This document shows positions 51,732 to 60,411 of a stretch of 64,000 nucleotides of DNA, piece by piece (positions within the stretch are counted from its first letter, which is position 1; the number at the start of each line of letters is the position of its first letter). Location: assembly GCF_001277295.1 (NCBI RefSeq), contig NZ_CP011456.1, positions 1,054,001 to 1,118,000 on the forward strand, given 5' to 3'. The stretch comes from Anabaena sp. WA102 (GTDB lineage: Bacteria; Cyanobacteriota; Cyanobacteriia; Cyanobacteriales; Nostocaceae). A program made the position numbers and the translations under genes. The notes beneath the pieces are model-generated. The model was not told where the DNA came from. It worked only from the letters and a program-made list of their open reading frames with translations, and did no database searches.

Positions 51732-53312
51732 TTACTTACTTACAGGTTCTAATTGTAGACTTATTACTTTTTGTTCTTGTTCTTGTTGCTGAAATTCTGT
51801 CAATTCTGATTCTATTTCTGCCTTGACTTCATGACGGAACTTGAAAAAATGTTCACCTGTACCCAAAGCAATTAAATAATCATATAATAGATGAGGTTTT
51901 TGCCGTGCCATTGTTATTAATTGCTGCCAAAAAACAAACCGTGTAGAACGCAAAAATCCCTGTCGCCAACAAATAGACATTAAAAATTGGAACTCTGGTT
52001 TTGTTAAATTTCTTTCATATTTAGCCCGCCAACCTTCCATCATCATAAAATGCCGAAAAGTCCGTTTTAGGTAGGGCATGGGTTCATATAAATTCCAAAA
52101 AGCATCAACAAACTCCTCGGCAATTTCCGACATTGGCCGAGTGGGAACAAAATTCATTAAGGCTTTTTGAGAACCCACAAATTCACCTAAACCATCCCTT
52201 AACCGTCCTTCTTTTTGCAAGCGAGTCCACATGGCTGTATTGGGTAATGCTTGCAATAAGTTAAGATGGGCTTGGGGAATACAAGTTGCTTCTACAAACT
52301 CTTGAATCCGTTTACCTGCACCTGGTTTTTCACCATCAAATCCTAAGATAAAACCAGACATAATTTGTAATCCGGCTTTAGTAATTTTATGGCAGGATTC
52401 AACTAAGGAATTGCGGGTATTTTGTGGTTTATTAATTCCGACTAAACTATCTACATCAGGGGTTTCAATTCCCATAAACACCTGCACAAAACCAGCTTTT
52501 ACCATTAGTTCTAGTAATTCGTCATCTTCTGCTAAATTTAAAGAAGCTTCTGTTAATAATGCAAAAGGATAATTACGTTCTTCCATCCAGGGAATTAATG
52601 CTCTTAGAAAGACCTTAGCATTGCGTTTATTGCCAATAAAGTTATCATCAACTATAAATACATAACGCCACCAACCCATCTGATACAAAGCATCTAATTC
52701 GGCGAGGATTTGTTCTGGGGTTTTTGTCCGGGGTTTGCGACCGAAAAGGGTAATAATATCGCAAAATTCACATTGGAATGGACAACCCCGGGAAAATTGC
52801 ACCGTCATGGCTATATAAGCATTTAAGTCTAATAAATCAAATCGAGGTAAGGGGGTTGTGGTGACATCGGGTTTTTCTGTAGCGCGAAAAATCCCTTTTT
52901 CTTCTCCCTTTTCTAAAGCCTCTACAAACATGGGAATAGTAATTTCCCCTTCATCTAAAATTAAATAATCTGCGCCGGCTTCAAGAACAAATTCTGGTAC
53001 AGATGTGGCAAATGGTCCACCCACTGCCACTTTTTTACCTAACGCCTTACCTTTTCTAATTAATTCACCAAAATCCTGTTGCTGAATGATCATTGCAGAA
53101 ATGATGACTATATCGCACCATTCCCAATCTGCATCTGTTTCTAGACGGACATTGCGATCGCTCAATCTGAATTCCCAATCACTCGGTAACATTGCTGCCA
53201 CCGTGATTAACCCTAATGGGGGATTCGTAGATCGTAACCCAGCTAAATCAATGGTTTCCTGATAAGACCAAAAAGAATTAGGCATTATCGGCCAGATTAA
53301 TAAAGCTTTCAT
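51732..53312 (-). CDS. B12-binding radical SAM protein (DUF4070 type)
   Basis: 526 aa. The N-terminal B12-binding-like domain (residues 1-150) includes PPLGLITVAAMLP, VIISAMIIQQQDFGELIRKG and KVAVGGPFATSVPE. The radical SAM cluster motif is FSRGCPFQCEFCDIITLFG (C-x3-C-x2-C), followed by FVDDNF-type VFIVDDNFIGNKRNAK and FMGIETPDVDSLVGINKPQN. The C-terminal DUF4070 region has YLKRTFRHFMMMEGWRAKY. Relatives include hopanoid-modifying enzymes, but the substrate here is unknown. ATG at 53310-53312; stand-alone gene. Confidence 0.9.
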   Translation of the reverse strand: MKALLIWPIMPNSFWSYQETIDLAGLRSTNPPLGLITVAAMLPSDWEFRLSDRNVRLETDADWEWCDIVIISAMIIQQQDFGELIRKGKALGKKVAVGGPFATSVPEFVLEAGADYLILDEGEITIPMFVEALEKGEEKGIFRATEKPDVTTTPLPRFDLLDLNAYIAMTVQFSRGCPFQCEFCDIITLFGRKPRTKTPEQILAELDALYQMGWWRYVFIVDDNFIGNKRNAKVFLRALIPWMEERNYPFALLTEASLNLAEDDELLELMVKAGFVQVFMGIETPDVDSLVGINKPQNTRNSLVESCHKITKAGLQIMSGFILGFDGEKPGAGKRIQEFVEATCIPQAHLNLLQALPNTAMWTRLQKEGRLRDGLGEFVGSQKALMNFVPTRPMSEIAEEFVDAFWNLYEPMPYLKRTFRHFMMMEGWRAKYERNLTKPEFQFLMSICWRQGFLRSTRFVFWQQLITMARQKPHLLYDYLIALGTGEHFFKFRHEVKAEIESELTEFQQQEQEQKVISLQLEPVSK

Positions 53313-53555
53313 TAAGTATATTTCCCTGAGTTGTTTTTGATCAAAACCTATTTAATTTGAACTATAAAAGTTAGGTCAGTTGGTTTTTATCTCTCTGGAG
53401 GTACAGATTCTTTTAGTTTTATATTTAAGAAAAGAAATAGATAAGGTAAAGATAAATTACAGTTCAGCAAACAAAATTTATTTACGTCTCAAATCTGAGA
53501 TAAAATATTTGGTAAATTTACTTAAAAATGGTTATAATATTATTTTCTTAAATTG

Positions 53556-53864
53556 ATGCGTGTTATTAGCAAAAAAATACTTAGGGACTTTTGGGAAAAG
53601 CACTCCCTAGCAGAATCAGGACTTTTACTATGGTATCAACGTATATCTGATTCTCAATTGGAAAAGTTTAATGATGTCAGACAAATTTTTCCATCAGCAG
53701 ATTTAGTTGGTAACTTTACTGTTTTTAATATCAAAGGTAATCATTATCGTTTGATAACCTATATAGATTATGAGTATCAACTCTTATTTATACGTGCTGT
53801 ACTCACTCATGCTGAATACGATAAGGAGAATTGGAAAAATGACGAGTGGTTTAAAAATTCCTAG
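53556..53864 (+). CDS. higB: HigB-type mRNA interferase toxin
   Basis: 102 aa from the ATG at 53556 (a TTG one codon earlier is less likely). HigB_toxin pattern: MRVISKKILRDFWEKHSLAE, WYQRISDSQLEKFNDVRQIF, SADLVGNFTVFNIKGNHYRL and FIRAVLTHAEYDKENWKNDE. Such toxins cut mRNA on the ribosome. It overlaps higA by 26 nt, the toxin-first order typical of hig loci. Length normal and residues intact, so a working pair is likely. Autoregulation by HigA at the upstream AT-rich region is expected from the family. Confidence 0.92.
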   Translation: MRVISKKILRDFWEKHSLAESGLLLWYQRISDSQLEKFNDVRQIFPSADLVGNFTVFNIKGNHYRLITYIDYEYQLLFIRAVLTHAEYDKENWKNDEWFKNS

Positions 53865-54246
53865 TAACTACTATATAAAACTAATTACCACATTTCCTCC
53901 TCGACCAATTACCAATGAAGATGAATTAATTGCTACTCAAAATCAAATTAATTCTATTTTGGATCAAGGAAATATTACACAAGATGATCGAGACTATCTG
54001 AAGGTTCTTGCTACTCTTGTTTATGATTATGAACAACAACATGAAATAATACCTACCTTAACAGGTATAGCACTCCTTCAAGCTTTGTTAGAAGAATCTA
54101 ATCTGCAACCAAAAGATTTAGTTTCTATCTTAGAAAGTGAGTTAATAGTTTTAGATATTCTTAATGGTAAACGCCAATTAACAGAAAAACAAATTCAAGA
54201 TTTAGCTGTGTTTTTTCAGATTGATCCTACTTATTTAGTTGCATAA
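53839..54246 (+). CDS. higA: HigA-type antitoxin with Xre-like helix-turn-helix
   Basis: About 135 aa from the ATG at 53839, which follows AAGGAGAATTGGAAAA, a good ribosome site inside higB. The start is preferred over an in-frame one at 53770 deep in the toxin gene. The N-terminal half (PPRPITNEDELIATQNQINS, VLATLVYDYEQQHEIIP) is the HigA dimer/toxin-binding region. The C-terminal HTH reads LLQALLEESNLQPKDLVSIL, ILNGKRQLTEKQIQDLAVFF. It neutralises HigB and binds the operon promoter. Confidence 0.9.
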   Translation: MTSGLKIPSNYYIKLITTFPPRPITNEDELIATQNQINSILDQGNITQDDRDYLKVLATLVYDYEQQHEIIPTLTGIALLQALLEESNLQPKDLVSILESELIVLDILNGKRQLTEKQIQDLAVFFQIDPTYLVA

Positions 54247-54422
54247 CTGAGTTTTCCCCTTACCTGGTAACTCCAGAAACTTCTGGCAAAAGTCAGAAAA
54301 AGAGGAAAGATGCTCTTAATAACCTCATCACTAATCCCCAATCACTCCCAATGACTACTAAAATGAGTCTTGTAACCGCCCCATTTACAAAGCGGGGAAG
54401 AGGAGATAAATAACGGATAATT

Positions 54423-55430
54423 ATGGGTAAACAGCGCGTTTTGTCGGGAGTTCAACCAACTGGTAACTTACACTTAGGTAACTATTTAGGTGCGATTCGC
54501 AACTGGGTAGAAATTCAAGACCAGTATGAAAATTTCTTTTGTGTGGTAGATTTACACGCTATCACTGTACCGCATAATCCCGCCACTTTAGCGGCTGATA
54601 CTTACAAGATTGCTGCTTTATATTTAGCTTGTGGTATTGATTTACAACACTCTCATATCTTTGTTCAGTCCCACGTTTCCGCACACAGTGAACTCACTTG
54701 GTTGCTAAATTGCATTACCCCCCTGAACTGGTTGCAAGATATGATTCAGTTTAAGGAAAAAGCTGTTAAACAAGGGGAAAATGTCGGTGTTGGTTTATTA
54801 GATTATCCTGTACTCATGGCGGCAGATATTCTCCTTTATCAAGCTGATAAAGTGCCAGTGGGTGAAGACCAAAAGCAACATTTAGAACTAACAAGGGATA
54901 TTGTTAATAGGTTTAATCACCAATTTGCCAAAAAAGCACCTGTATTAAAATTGCCAGATCCTTTGATTAGAAAGGAAGGTGCAAGGGTGATGAGTTTGAC
55001 AGATGGGACAAGGAAAATGTCAAAATCAGATCCTTCAGAATTGAGCCGAATTAATATTTTAGACTCTCCAGAGGAGATTACTAAGAAGATTAAACGCTGT
55101 AAAACTGATTTGGTGAAGGGTTTAACCTTTGATGATTCAGAACGCCCAGAATGCCATAATTTATTGACACTGTATACGCTGCTGGCTGGAAAAACTAAGG
55201 AAGAGGTAGCGATTGAATGTGCAGATATGGGTTGGGGACAGTTCAAACCTTTATTGACAGAAACGGCGATTCATGCTTTAAAGCCGATTCAGGACAAATA
55301 TCAGGAGGTAATGGCGGATAAGGGTTATTTAGAGTCAGTGTTGCGGGATGGTGGGGAGAAAGCCAGAGCGATCGCTAACTCTACTCTAGCAGATGTGAAA
55401 GCGGCTTTGGGTTTCACTGTTCCGTTGTAA
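54423..55430 (+). CDS. trpS: Tryptophanyl-tRNA synthetase
   Basis: 335 aa, class I synthetase. The HIGH-like signature is VQPTGNLHLGNYLGAIRNW and the KMSKS loop is GTRKMSKSDPSELSRI. Substrate pocket text includes DLHAITVPH, LLDYPVLMAADILLYQADKV and VGEDQKQHLELTRDI. Full length. ATG at 54423 after an AGGAGATAAATAACGGATAATT leader region with AGGAG present at some distance. A dispersed hairpin follows the stop. Confidence 0.96.
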   Translation: MGKQRVLSGVQPTGNLHLGNYLGAIRNWVEIQDQYENFFCVVDLHAITVPHNPATLAADTYKIAALYLACGIDLQHSHIFVQSHVSAHSELTWLLNCITPLNWLQDMIQFKEKAVKQGENVGVGLLDYPVLMAADILLYQADKVPVGEDQKQHLELTRDIVNRFNHQFAKKAPVLKLPDPLIRKEGARVMSLTDGTRKMSKSDPSELSRINILDSPEEITKKIKRCKTDLVKGLTFDDSERPECHNLLTLYTLLAGKTKEEVAIECADMGWGQFKPLLTETAIHALKPIQDKYQEVMADKGYLESVLRDGGEKARAIANSTLADVKAALGFTVPL

Positions 55431-55445
55431 TTTTTTACAGGGTTT

Positions 55446-55478
55446 AGATCCCCGACTTCTTTGAGAAGTCGGGGATCT
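55446..55478. repeat. Dispersed 33-bp hairpin, TTG loop, downstream of trpS
   Basis: Arms AGATCCCCGACTTCT / AGAAGTCGGGGATCT, 16 bp after the trpS stop; may aid termination but no T-run follows. Confidence 0.8.
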
Positions 55479-55504
55479 GAAAAAGATATCTGAGTGAGTA
55501 ATAT

Positions 55505-55830
55505 TTGACACTCTCACTGGCTAAAGCCGCTGAGATTCTGCTGACAGATTTAGATTAGGGAGTACCCAAAGTCTAATTCTCGCTGCGTTCGTCAAACAAC
55601 GCCTACTTAGTTACTCTAAGTCCAGCTTAGGTTTCTAGCTACTTTGATCATTTTGGTGCTTTCAGAGTCCATCACTGGGCCAAGATCCGGTACGCTCCAC
55701 AACCTGCCATTAATCGCTCTTTCTTGTCAATACTGCCGTTAGGACTTAAACCTAACCGTTGTTTCACGGGAGCCGGGATTTCTCCGATACTAGGATGTTT
55801 CAACACGTAGATAGTTATTCTTACTCACAA
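55505..55830 (-). mobile_element. Possible right end of an IS200/IS605-type element (tnpB remnant region)
   Basis: Read on the minus strand, the segment ends GAATCTCAGCGGCTTTAGCC, then AGTGAGAGTGTCAA. That is a hairpin followed by GTCAA, the layout of IS605/IS1341 right ends, and it is preceded by GACGAACGCAGCGAGAATTA and GACTTTGGGTACTCC, also typical of such 3' regions (the guide-RNA zone of tnpB elements). Upstream is a 50-codon open stretch (HPSIGEIPAPVKQRLGLSPN and on to AGCGAYRILAQ, stop at 55672) that I cannot place. No transposase gene remains. Confidence 0.45.
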
Positions 55831-55881
55831 TCTCATTTTAGCATAAAATACCACTGCTGTTAAAACCGCCCGTGTCACTTA

Positions 55882-56033
55882 TAAGTAATTGGACAAAAAT
55901 ATTTACAGTCATTGCGAGCGAAGGGAAGCAATCACAACCCTGGCGATTGCTTCATTTCACTTCGTTCCATATGGCTAACGCCACGCAACGCTTACGCAAT
56001 GACATTGTGTAATTAATTCTGTCTCACTACTTA
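55882..56033. mobile_element. 152-bp MITE, family M1, copy 4
   Basis: Full-length copy in the orientation of 9809-9960, nearly identical to it, 117 bp upstream of metF. Confidence 0.8.
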
Positions 56034-56149
56034 TCTCAGGGCTAAAACCGCTGAGTTTTACGTTTACCGGATATTTCTATAACTAAGGTTTAGTCTTTAA
56101 TGTGTAATTCGTTTTACTCTTTAAGAAAACCTCAAGATAAATTTGAACT

Positions 56150-57064
56150 ATGCCGGATACTTATAGCTTTAGTGCTTTTAACAACTTCCGCACAGCCGCC
56201 CAAAGGGGTGACTTTTTAATTACCGCCGAAGTTGCACCTCCCAAGGGCGGAGATCCTATCCATACCATCGAAATGGCGGCGACTCTTAAGGGAAGGGTTC
56301 ATGCTGTCAATATTACTGATGGTAGCCGTGCTGTCATGCGGATGTCTTCCTTGGTAGCCTCGGTGATTTTATTGCAAAATGGGATTGAACCGATTTGTCA
56401 GTTTGCTTGCCGCGATCGCAATAGAATTGGATTACAAGCAGATTTAATGGGCGCTCATGCTTTGGGTATCCGCAACATCTTAGCTTTAACTGGCGACCCT
56501 GTAAAAGCCGGTGATCATCCTCAAGCAAAAGCCGTTTTTGATTTGGAAGCTGTGCGACTATTGCAGTTAATTAGAAACATGAATCAGGGTTTTGATTTTA
56601 ATGAAAAACCCCTCACTGATGGCGCATTAGATTTATTTGCAGGTGCAGCAGTAGATCCTCAATCGAAAAGTTGGTCAGGTTTACAAAGTCGGTTTGAAAA
56701 GAAAATAGCAGCCGGGGCGCAATTTTTTCAAAGTCAATTAATTACTGATTTTGAAATACTAGAAAAGTTCATGAATAAAATTGCCTGTGGTTACAATAAA
56801 CCAATTTTGGCAGGAATTTTTCTGTTGAAATCGGCAAAAAATGCCCAGTTTATTAATAAGGCTGTTCCCGGTGTGAATATTCCTGAACACATTATTGAGA
56901 GATTAGCAAAAGCGAAACATCCTCTAGAAGAAGGCATGAAAATTGCCGCCGAACAAGTGCAAACTGCGCGGGGATTGTGTCAGGGTGTGCATCTAATGGC
57001 GGTGAAGCGGGAGGATTTGATTGCACCGATTTTGGATTTAGCGGGGGTGGGGAAAGTTAGTTAA
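56150..57064 (+). CDS. metF: Methylenetetrahydrofolate reductase
   Basis: 304 aa, FAD-dependent TIM barrel that makes 5-methyl-THF for methionine synthesis. Motifs: FLITAEVAPPKGGDPIHTIE, VHAVNITDGSRAVMRMSSLV, QFACRDRNRIGLQADLMGAH, IRNILALTGDPVKAGDHPQA and AGAQFFQSQLITDFEILEKF, then KPILAGIFLLKSAKN. Length is typical of the bacterial catalytic-domain form. ATG at 56150; no strong ribosome site. No methionine-type riboswitch was recognised upstream, where an M1 element lies. Confidence 0.92.
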   Translation: MPDTYSFSAFNNFRTAAQRGDFLITAEVAPPKGGDPIHTIEMAATLKGRVHAVNITDGSRAVMRMSSLVASVILLQNGIEPICQFACRDRNRIGLQADLMGAHALGIRNILALTGDPVKAGDHPQAKAVFDLEAVRLLQLIRNMNQGFDFNEKPLTDGALDLFAGAAVDPQSKSWSGLQSRFEKKIAAGAQFFQSQLITDFEILEKFMNKIACGYNKPILAGIFLLKSAKNAQFINKAVPGVNIPEHIIERLAKAKHPLEEGMKIAAEQVQTARGLCQGVHLMAVKREDLIAPILDLAGVGKVS

Positions 57065-57075
57065 ATGGAAATGCA

Positions 57076-57242
57076 AGGGCTATTTCATTCTTATTTAACC
57101 CGCCTCAGAATGAATTCTGAGTCTAATAGCAAAAGTCGTCTCAAGACGACTAAAGAAAAGTTTATAGTCCGTTTTAACGGACTTGATTTATTAGCCCAGC
57201 ACTTAAATTCTGGGCGGATTATGTTTAGAATGAAATAGCCCT
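57076..57242. mobile_element. 167-bp element with perfect 16-bp inverted ends and four internal hairpins
   Basis: AGGGCTATTTCATTCT and its exact complement bound the element. Inside, in order: CAGAATGAATTCTG, GTCGTCTCAAGACGAC, AGTCCGTTTTAACGGACT and GCCCAGCACTTAAATTCTGG(GC). Each is self-complementary, and CCCGCC / GGGCGG add another pair near the ends. The pieces are known from dispersed cyanobacterial repeats. No coding capacity. Confidence 0.78.
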
Positions 57243-57335
57243 GAATAGAAATGCGATCACATTCAGTTAGGTGCGATCGCTTTACACCTTAATTTTGCTA
57301 AACTAGAATAAACCTCACACCAGCAGGAGGACATA

Positions 57336-58058
57336 ATGACTTTTACAACTGATATCCAGGAAGATCAAGACTTACGCCCTTATCCAGAGACCTCTCTTCC
57401 AGATCATACCCAACTACCAGAGTCGGACGGTACATTTGTGAAAAATTGGCAAGAACATCCCCAAAGTATTCTACTAACTGATTCTATCAAACCAGTATTA
57501 CAAAAACTTTATCCTGATAGTCAATATTTTATTGGACAAGATTTAGGCATTTATTGGCGTATTACTGAACCACCTGAGAAAGGTGCAGAAGCACCAGACT
57601 GGTTCTATGTTCCCAGTGTACCACCTACCTTAAATGGTAAAACCCGACGCTCCTATGTCCTTTGGCAAGAATTTATTGCTCCATCAATTGTTTTAGAATT
57701 TGTTTCGGGGAATGGTGCAGAAGAACGAGATAAAACTCCTTGGAAAGGTAAATTTTGGATTTATGAGCAGGTAATTCGTACTCCTTTTTACGGCATTTAT
57801 GAAGTAAATAAAGCCAGTATAGAAGTTTATGAATTAATTGGTGGAAAATATCAGTTATTAGCAGCAAATGAACGAGGACATTATTCAATTACACCTATGG
57901 GTGTGGAGTTGGGTTTATGGCAGGGAGAATATCAGAATGCAGAATTACCCTGGTTGCGGTGGTGGGATTTGCAAGGTAATTTATTATTAACTGGTGAAGA
58001 AAGAGCGAATCGCTTGACTGCACAATTACGGGCTTTGGGAATTGAACCGGAAGCGTAA
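57336..58058 (+). CDS. Uma2 family (DUF820) protein
   Basis: 240 aa. The core reads LPESDGTFVKNWQEHPQSIL, YWRITEPPEKGAEAPDWFYV, VLWQEFIAPSIVLEFVSGNG and WIYEQVIRTPFYGIYEVNKA, a Uma2 subgroup in which the PDW..V and V.EF residues supply the PD-(D/E)XK-like site. GLWQGEYQNAELPWLRWWDL and the short ERANRLTAQLRALGIEPEA tail close it. ATG at 57336 is preceded by CAGGAGGACATA, a strong ribosome site that fixes the start. Function unknown. Confidence 0.9.
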   Translation: MTFTTDIQEDQDLRPYPETSLPDHTQLPESDGTFVKNWQEHPQSILLTDSIKPVLQKLYPDSQYFIGQDLGIYWRITEPPEKGAEAPDWFYVPSVPPTLNGKTRRSYVLWQEFIAPSIVLEFVSGNGAEERDKTPWKGKFWIYEQVIRTPFYGIYEVNKASIEVYELIGGKYQLLAANERGHYSITPMGVELGLWQGEYQNAELPWLRWWDLQGNLLLTGEERANRLTAQLRALGIEPEA

Positions 58059-58165
58059 TATTATGTAATATTATTGGGATTTTGGGTTAAAAATGCGATA
58101 AGATAAATTTTGGATTTGATGGGGATGGGAGGGGATATGAATAGAATTATTAAGGAGTCAATGCC

Positions 58166-59287
58166 GTGACAGATTTAAATGATAATGAAGATTTAGATTT
58201 AGAAGATAGTGATGATGAAGAATATGAAAAAGTTACTTTTGAATATGATCCTGATAAAATTAATATTGCCACGAGACAACCAACAATTGAACAATTATTA
58301 AGACGAATTGGGAAAGAAGCACTTGATTTAGCACCTGATTTTCAGCGTCAGGCAAATATATGGAAGCTAGATGCTCAAAGCCGACTAATTGAGTCTATTC
58401 TGATTCGCATTCCCCTACCAGCTTTTTATATAGATGCTACTAATGATGATAAATGGGTAGTTATAGATGGGTTACAAAGATTATATGCTTTGAGTCACTT
58501 TGTTAGTGATAAAAGTGAAAAAAAACTCACCCTAAGTGGACTAGAATACCTTACAAATCTTAATGGTAAAACTTATGATGAATTAGAACCAAGATATCAA
58601 CGACGAATTCTGGAAACTCAGCCCGTAGTTTATTTACTTGAAAAAGGTACTCCTACAGAAGTAAAATATAATATCTTTAAAAGAATTAAAACAGGGGGTG
58701 TACCTCTTTCAAACCAAGAACTACGTCATGCACTAAACCCAGGAAAAGCCAATGAATTATTACGAGAACTTGCAAATTCAGATGAATTTACGCAGGTTCT
58801 TAATCTTCGTGAAGAAAGAAAAAAGCGTATGGATGATCGAGAATTTATACTTGGTTATCTGGCTTTTATTCTAACATCTTATAAAGATTATAAAGACAAT
58901 TCCAGAGATTTATTTTTAAGTGAAGCTTTATCTAAAATAAATAATCTCACTAATTCAGAATTAACAAATATTAAGGAAAAATTTAAAAAGTCAATGTTGG
59001 CGGCTTATGATATTCTTGGAAAGAATGCTTTTCGCAAGATTTCTCATAAAGATAATAAAACTTTTCCACCTAATAAGCCCCTCTTTGAAGCTTGGTCATT
59101 TCATCTTAGCCAACTGAGTGATGAAGATATAGAAAAATTAAAAAAATACAAGCAAAAACTAATTGACAAGTTTATTGAATATACAGACAATGATAAAGAG
59201 TTTCTTGCATCCATATCCCAAACTGCTAAAAAAGTAGAGTATAGATTTGAAACTATCGGTAAAATTATTCAGGAAGTATTGTTATGA
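58166..59287 (+). CDS. DUF262 domain protein (putative DNA-targeting nuclease/defence component)
   Basis: 373 aa. Begins at GTG 58166 with AAGGAG nine bases upstream; the nearby ATG at 58160 runs straight into TGA. After an acidic N-terminus (DLNDNEDLDLEDSDDEEYEK), the DUF262/ParB-like domain shows LAPDFQRQANIWKLDAQSRL, IESILIRIPLPAFYIDATN and the signature WVVIDGLQRLYALSHF, then YLEKGTPTEV-type and IKTGGVPLSNQELRHALNPG. DUF262 occurs in GmrSD-type and related anti-phage systems. Its TGA overlaps the next ATG by four bases (ATGA), so it is coupled to the AAA ATPase gene. Confidence 0.88.
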   Translation: MTDLNDNEDLDLEDSDDEEYEKVTFEYDPDKINIATRQPTIEQLLRRIGKEALDLAPDFQRQANIWKLDAQSRLIESILIRIPLPAFYIDATNDDKWVVIDGLQRLYALSHFVSDKSEKKLTLSGLEYLTNLNGKTYDELEPRYQRRILETQPVVYLLEKGTPTEVKYNIFKRIKTGGVPLSNQELRHALNPGKANELLRELANSDEFTQVLNLREERKKRMDDREFILGYLAFILTSYKDYKDNSRDLFLSEALSKINNLTNSELTNIKEKFKKSMLAAYDILGKNAFRKISHKDNKTFPPNKPLFEAWSFHLSQLSDEDIEKLKKYKQKLIDKFIEYTDNDKEFLASISQTAKKVEYRFETIGKIIQEVLL

Positions 59288-59652
59288 TTAGTTCTCTGCG
59301 CTTAATAAATTTCAAGGCTTTTGAAAATCAGTTATTAGAATTCAGACCTCTAACTCTACTTTCTGGTTTAAACAGTACAGGTAAATCTTCAGTTTTACAA
59401 TCATTACTACTTCTACGCCAATCTTATTTAAACAAGATATTAGATAGAGGTTTAACGCTTAAAGATATCTTGGTTGATATTGGTACTGCTAAAGATGCTT
59501 TTTGTGAAAGAGCAAAAGCTAACTATATTGGGTTTGAAATAGGTTGGGAAAATGGTAGTAAAGGTCTATGGAATTTTGAATATGATATACAAAAAAAAGA
59601 AGCAAAAATTATAAAATTAAATAATATAGAATCAATAATATCAATTATATAG
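59284..59652 (+). pseudogene. AAA ATPase (DUF3696-like), truncated after the Walker A domain
   Basis: 122 codons. MISSLRLINFKAFENQLLEF, then RPLTLLSGLNSTGKSSVLQS: a P-loop of the SMC/RecF-like AAA_15/AAA_21 kind (GLNSTGKSS). LLLLRQSYLNK and LVDIGTAKDAF follow. Relatives of about 350-400 aa carry signature, Walker B and DUF3696 regions, all missing here. The frame ends at 59652 and the convergent gene at 59674 begins almost at once, so the 3' part was lost by deletion or replacement. Partner of the upstream DUF262 gene. Confidence 0.75.
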
Positions 59653-59673
59653 GATTACCAGTGGCGATTTTCA

Positions 59674-60375
59674 TCATTGTCTAAAATGTTCAATTATTTT
59701 ATAAGGTACTTCTTTTTCTTCTACAAGATAACCATGAAACCCACCAACATTATCTGACTGAAATTCATAAAATTTGCCCTGATAATAACCATAGTATTGT
59801 CTACCATTGGGAATAGCTTGATCTAGAACTGATTGAGCTTCTTCATCACTTAAATCCATATGAGATCCCCTTCTACCACGATAAATACCTTTACCTTCAG
59901 GTGTATGTTTATCACTAGCCACATAACGCGGACGTAATTTTTTAGCATGAATTGAATTAGTTAAATTAAGAATATCTACTTCTTTATAAAGTTTGCCATC
60001 CTCACTGCATTTTAAGTGAATATATTCACATATAAAATCTGGTGCATTCTCTAAGCTAATTAAAATCCCTTTTAAATAAACTGATCCTGCTAAAGAACTA
60101 CCAGAAACATCTTGATGATTAAAATGGCATTCATGGTAAGCTACCTCAGCATCTAATATTTCATCTATATGAAGTCCGTTATTCATTAACTTAATTAACA
60201 AAATTCGACTAATTTCTTGATCTTCTCCTTGAGAGGATTTAGATTTTAGGTATAACCAGTCACGAATTGTAAATGCTGGTGATATAGGACGCTCAGAAAA
60301 GCTACTGTGAGTAAAAATAGGTTTTTGATTTCTAACAGGTTCTATTTCGCTAAGTATCTCAAATAAAACCTTCAT
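59674..60375 (-). CDS. Unrecognised 233-aa protein
   Basis: ATG at 60373-60375. No family is recognised. Features: N-terminal RDWLYLKSKSSQGEDQEISR, a middle with SSLAGSVYLKGILISLENAP, a basic DKHTPEGKGIYRGRRGSHMD, and a compact C-terminal stretch with DLSDEEAQSVLDQAIPNGRQ, YYGYYQGKFYEFQSDNVGGF and HGYLVEEKEVPYKI. The last 60 residues have the feel of a small toxin or immunity-type module, but that is an impression. It is convergent with the truncated ATPase and 36 bp upstream of nothing on its own strand (the next minus gene stops at 60412). Confidence 0.55.
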   Translation of the reverse strand: MKVLFEILSEIEPVRNQKPIFTHSSFSERPISPAFTIRDWLYLKSKSSQGEDQEISRILLIKLMNNGLHIDEILDAEVAYHECHFNHQDVSGSSLAGSVYLKGILISLENAPDFICEYIHLKCSEDGKLYKEVDILNLTNSIHAKKLRPRYVASDKHTPEGKGIYRGRRGSHMDLSDEEAQSVLDQAIPNGRQYYGYYQGKFYEFQSDNVGGFHGYLVEEKEVPYKIIEHFRQ

Positions 60376-60411
60376 TAAAATATCCGCATCATAATTATCT
60401 TTGGATATTAT

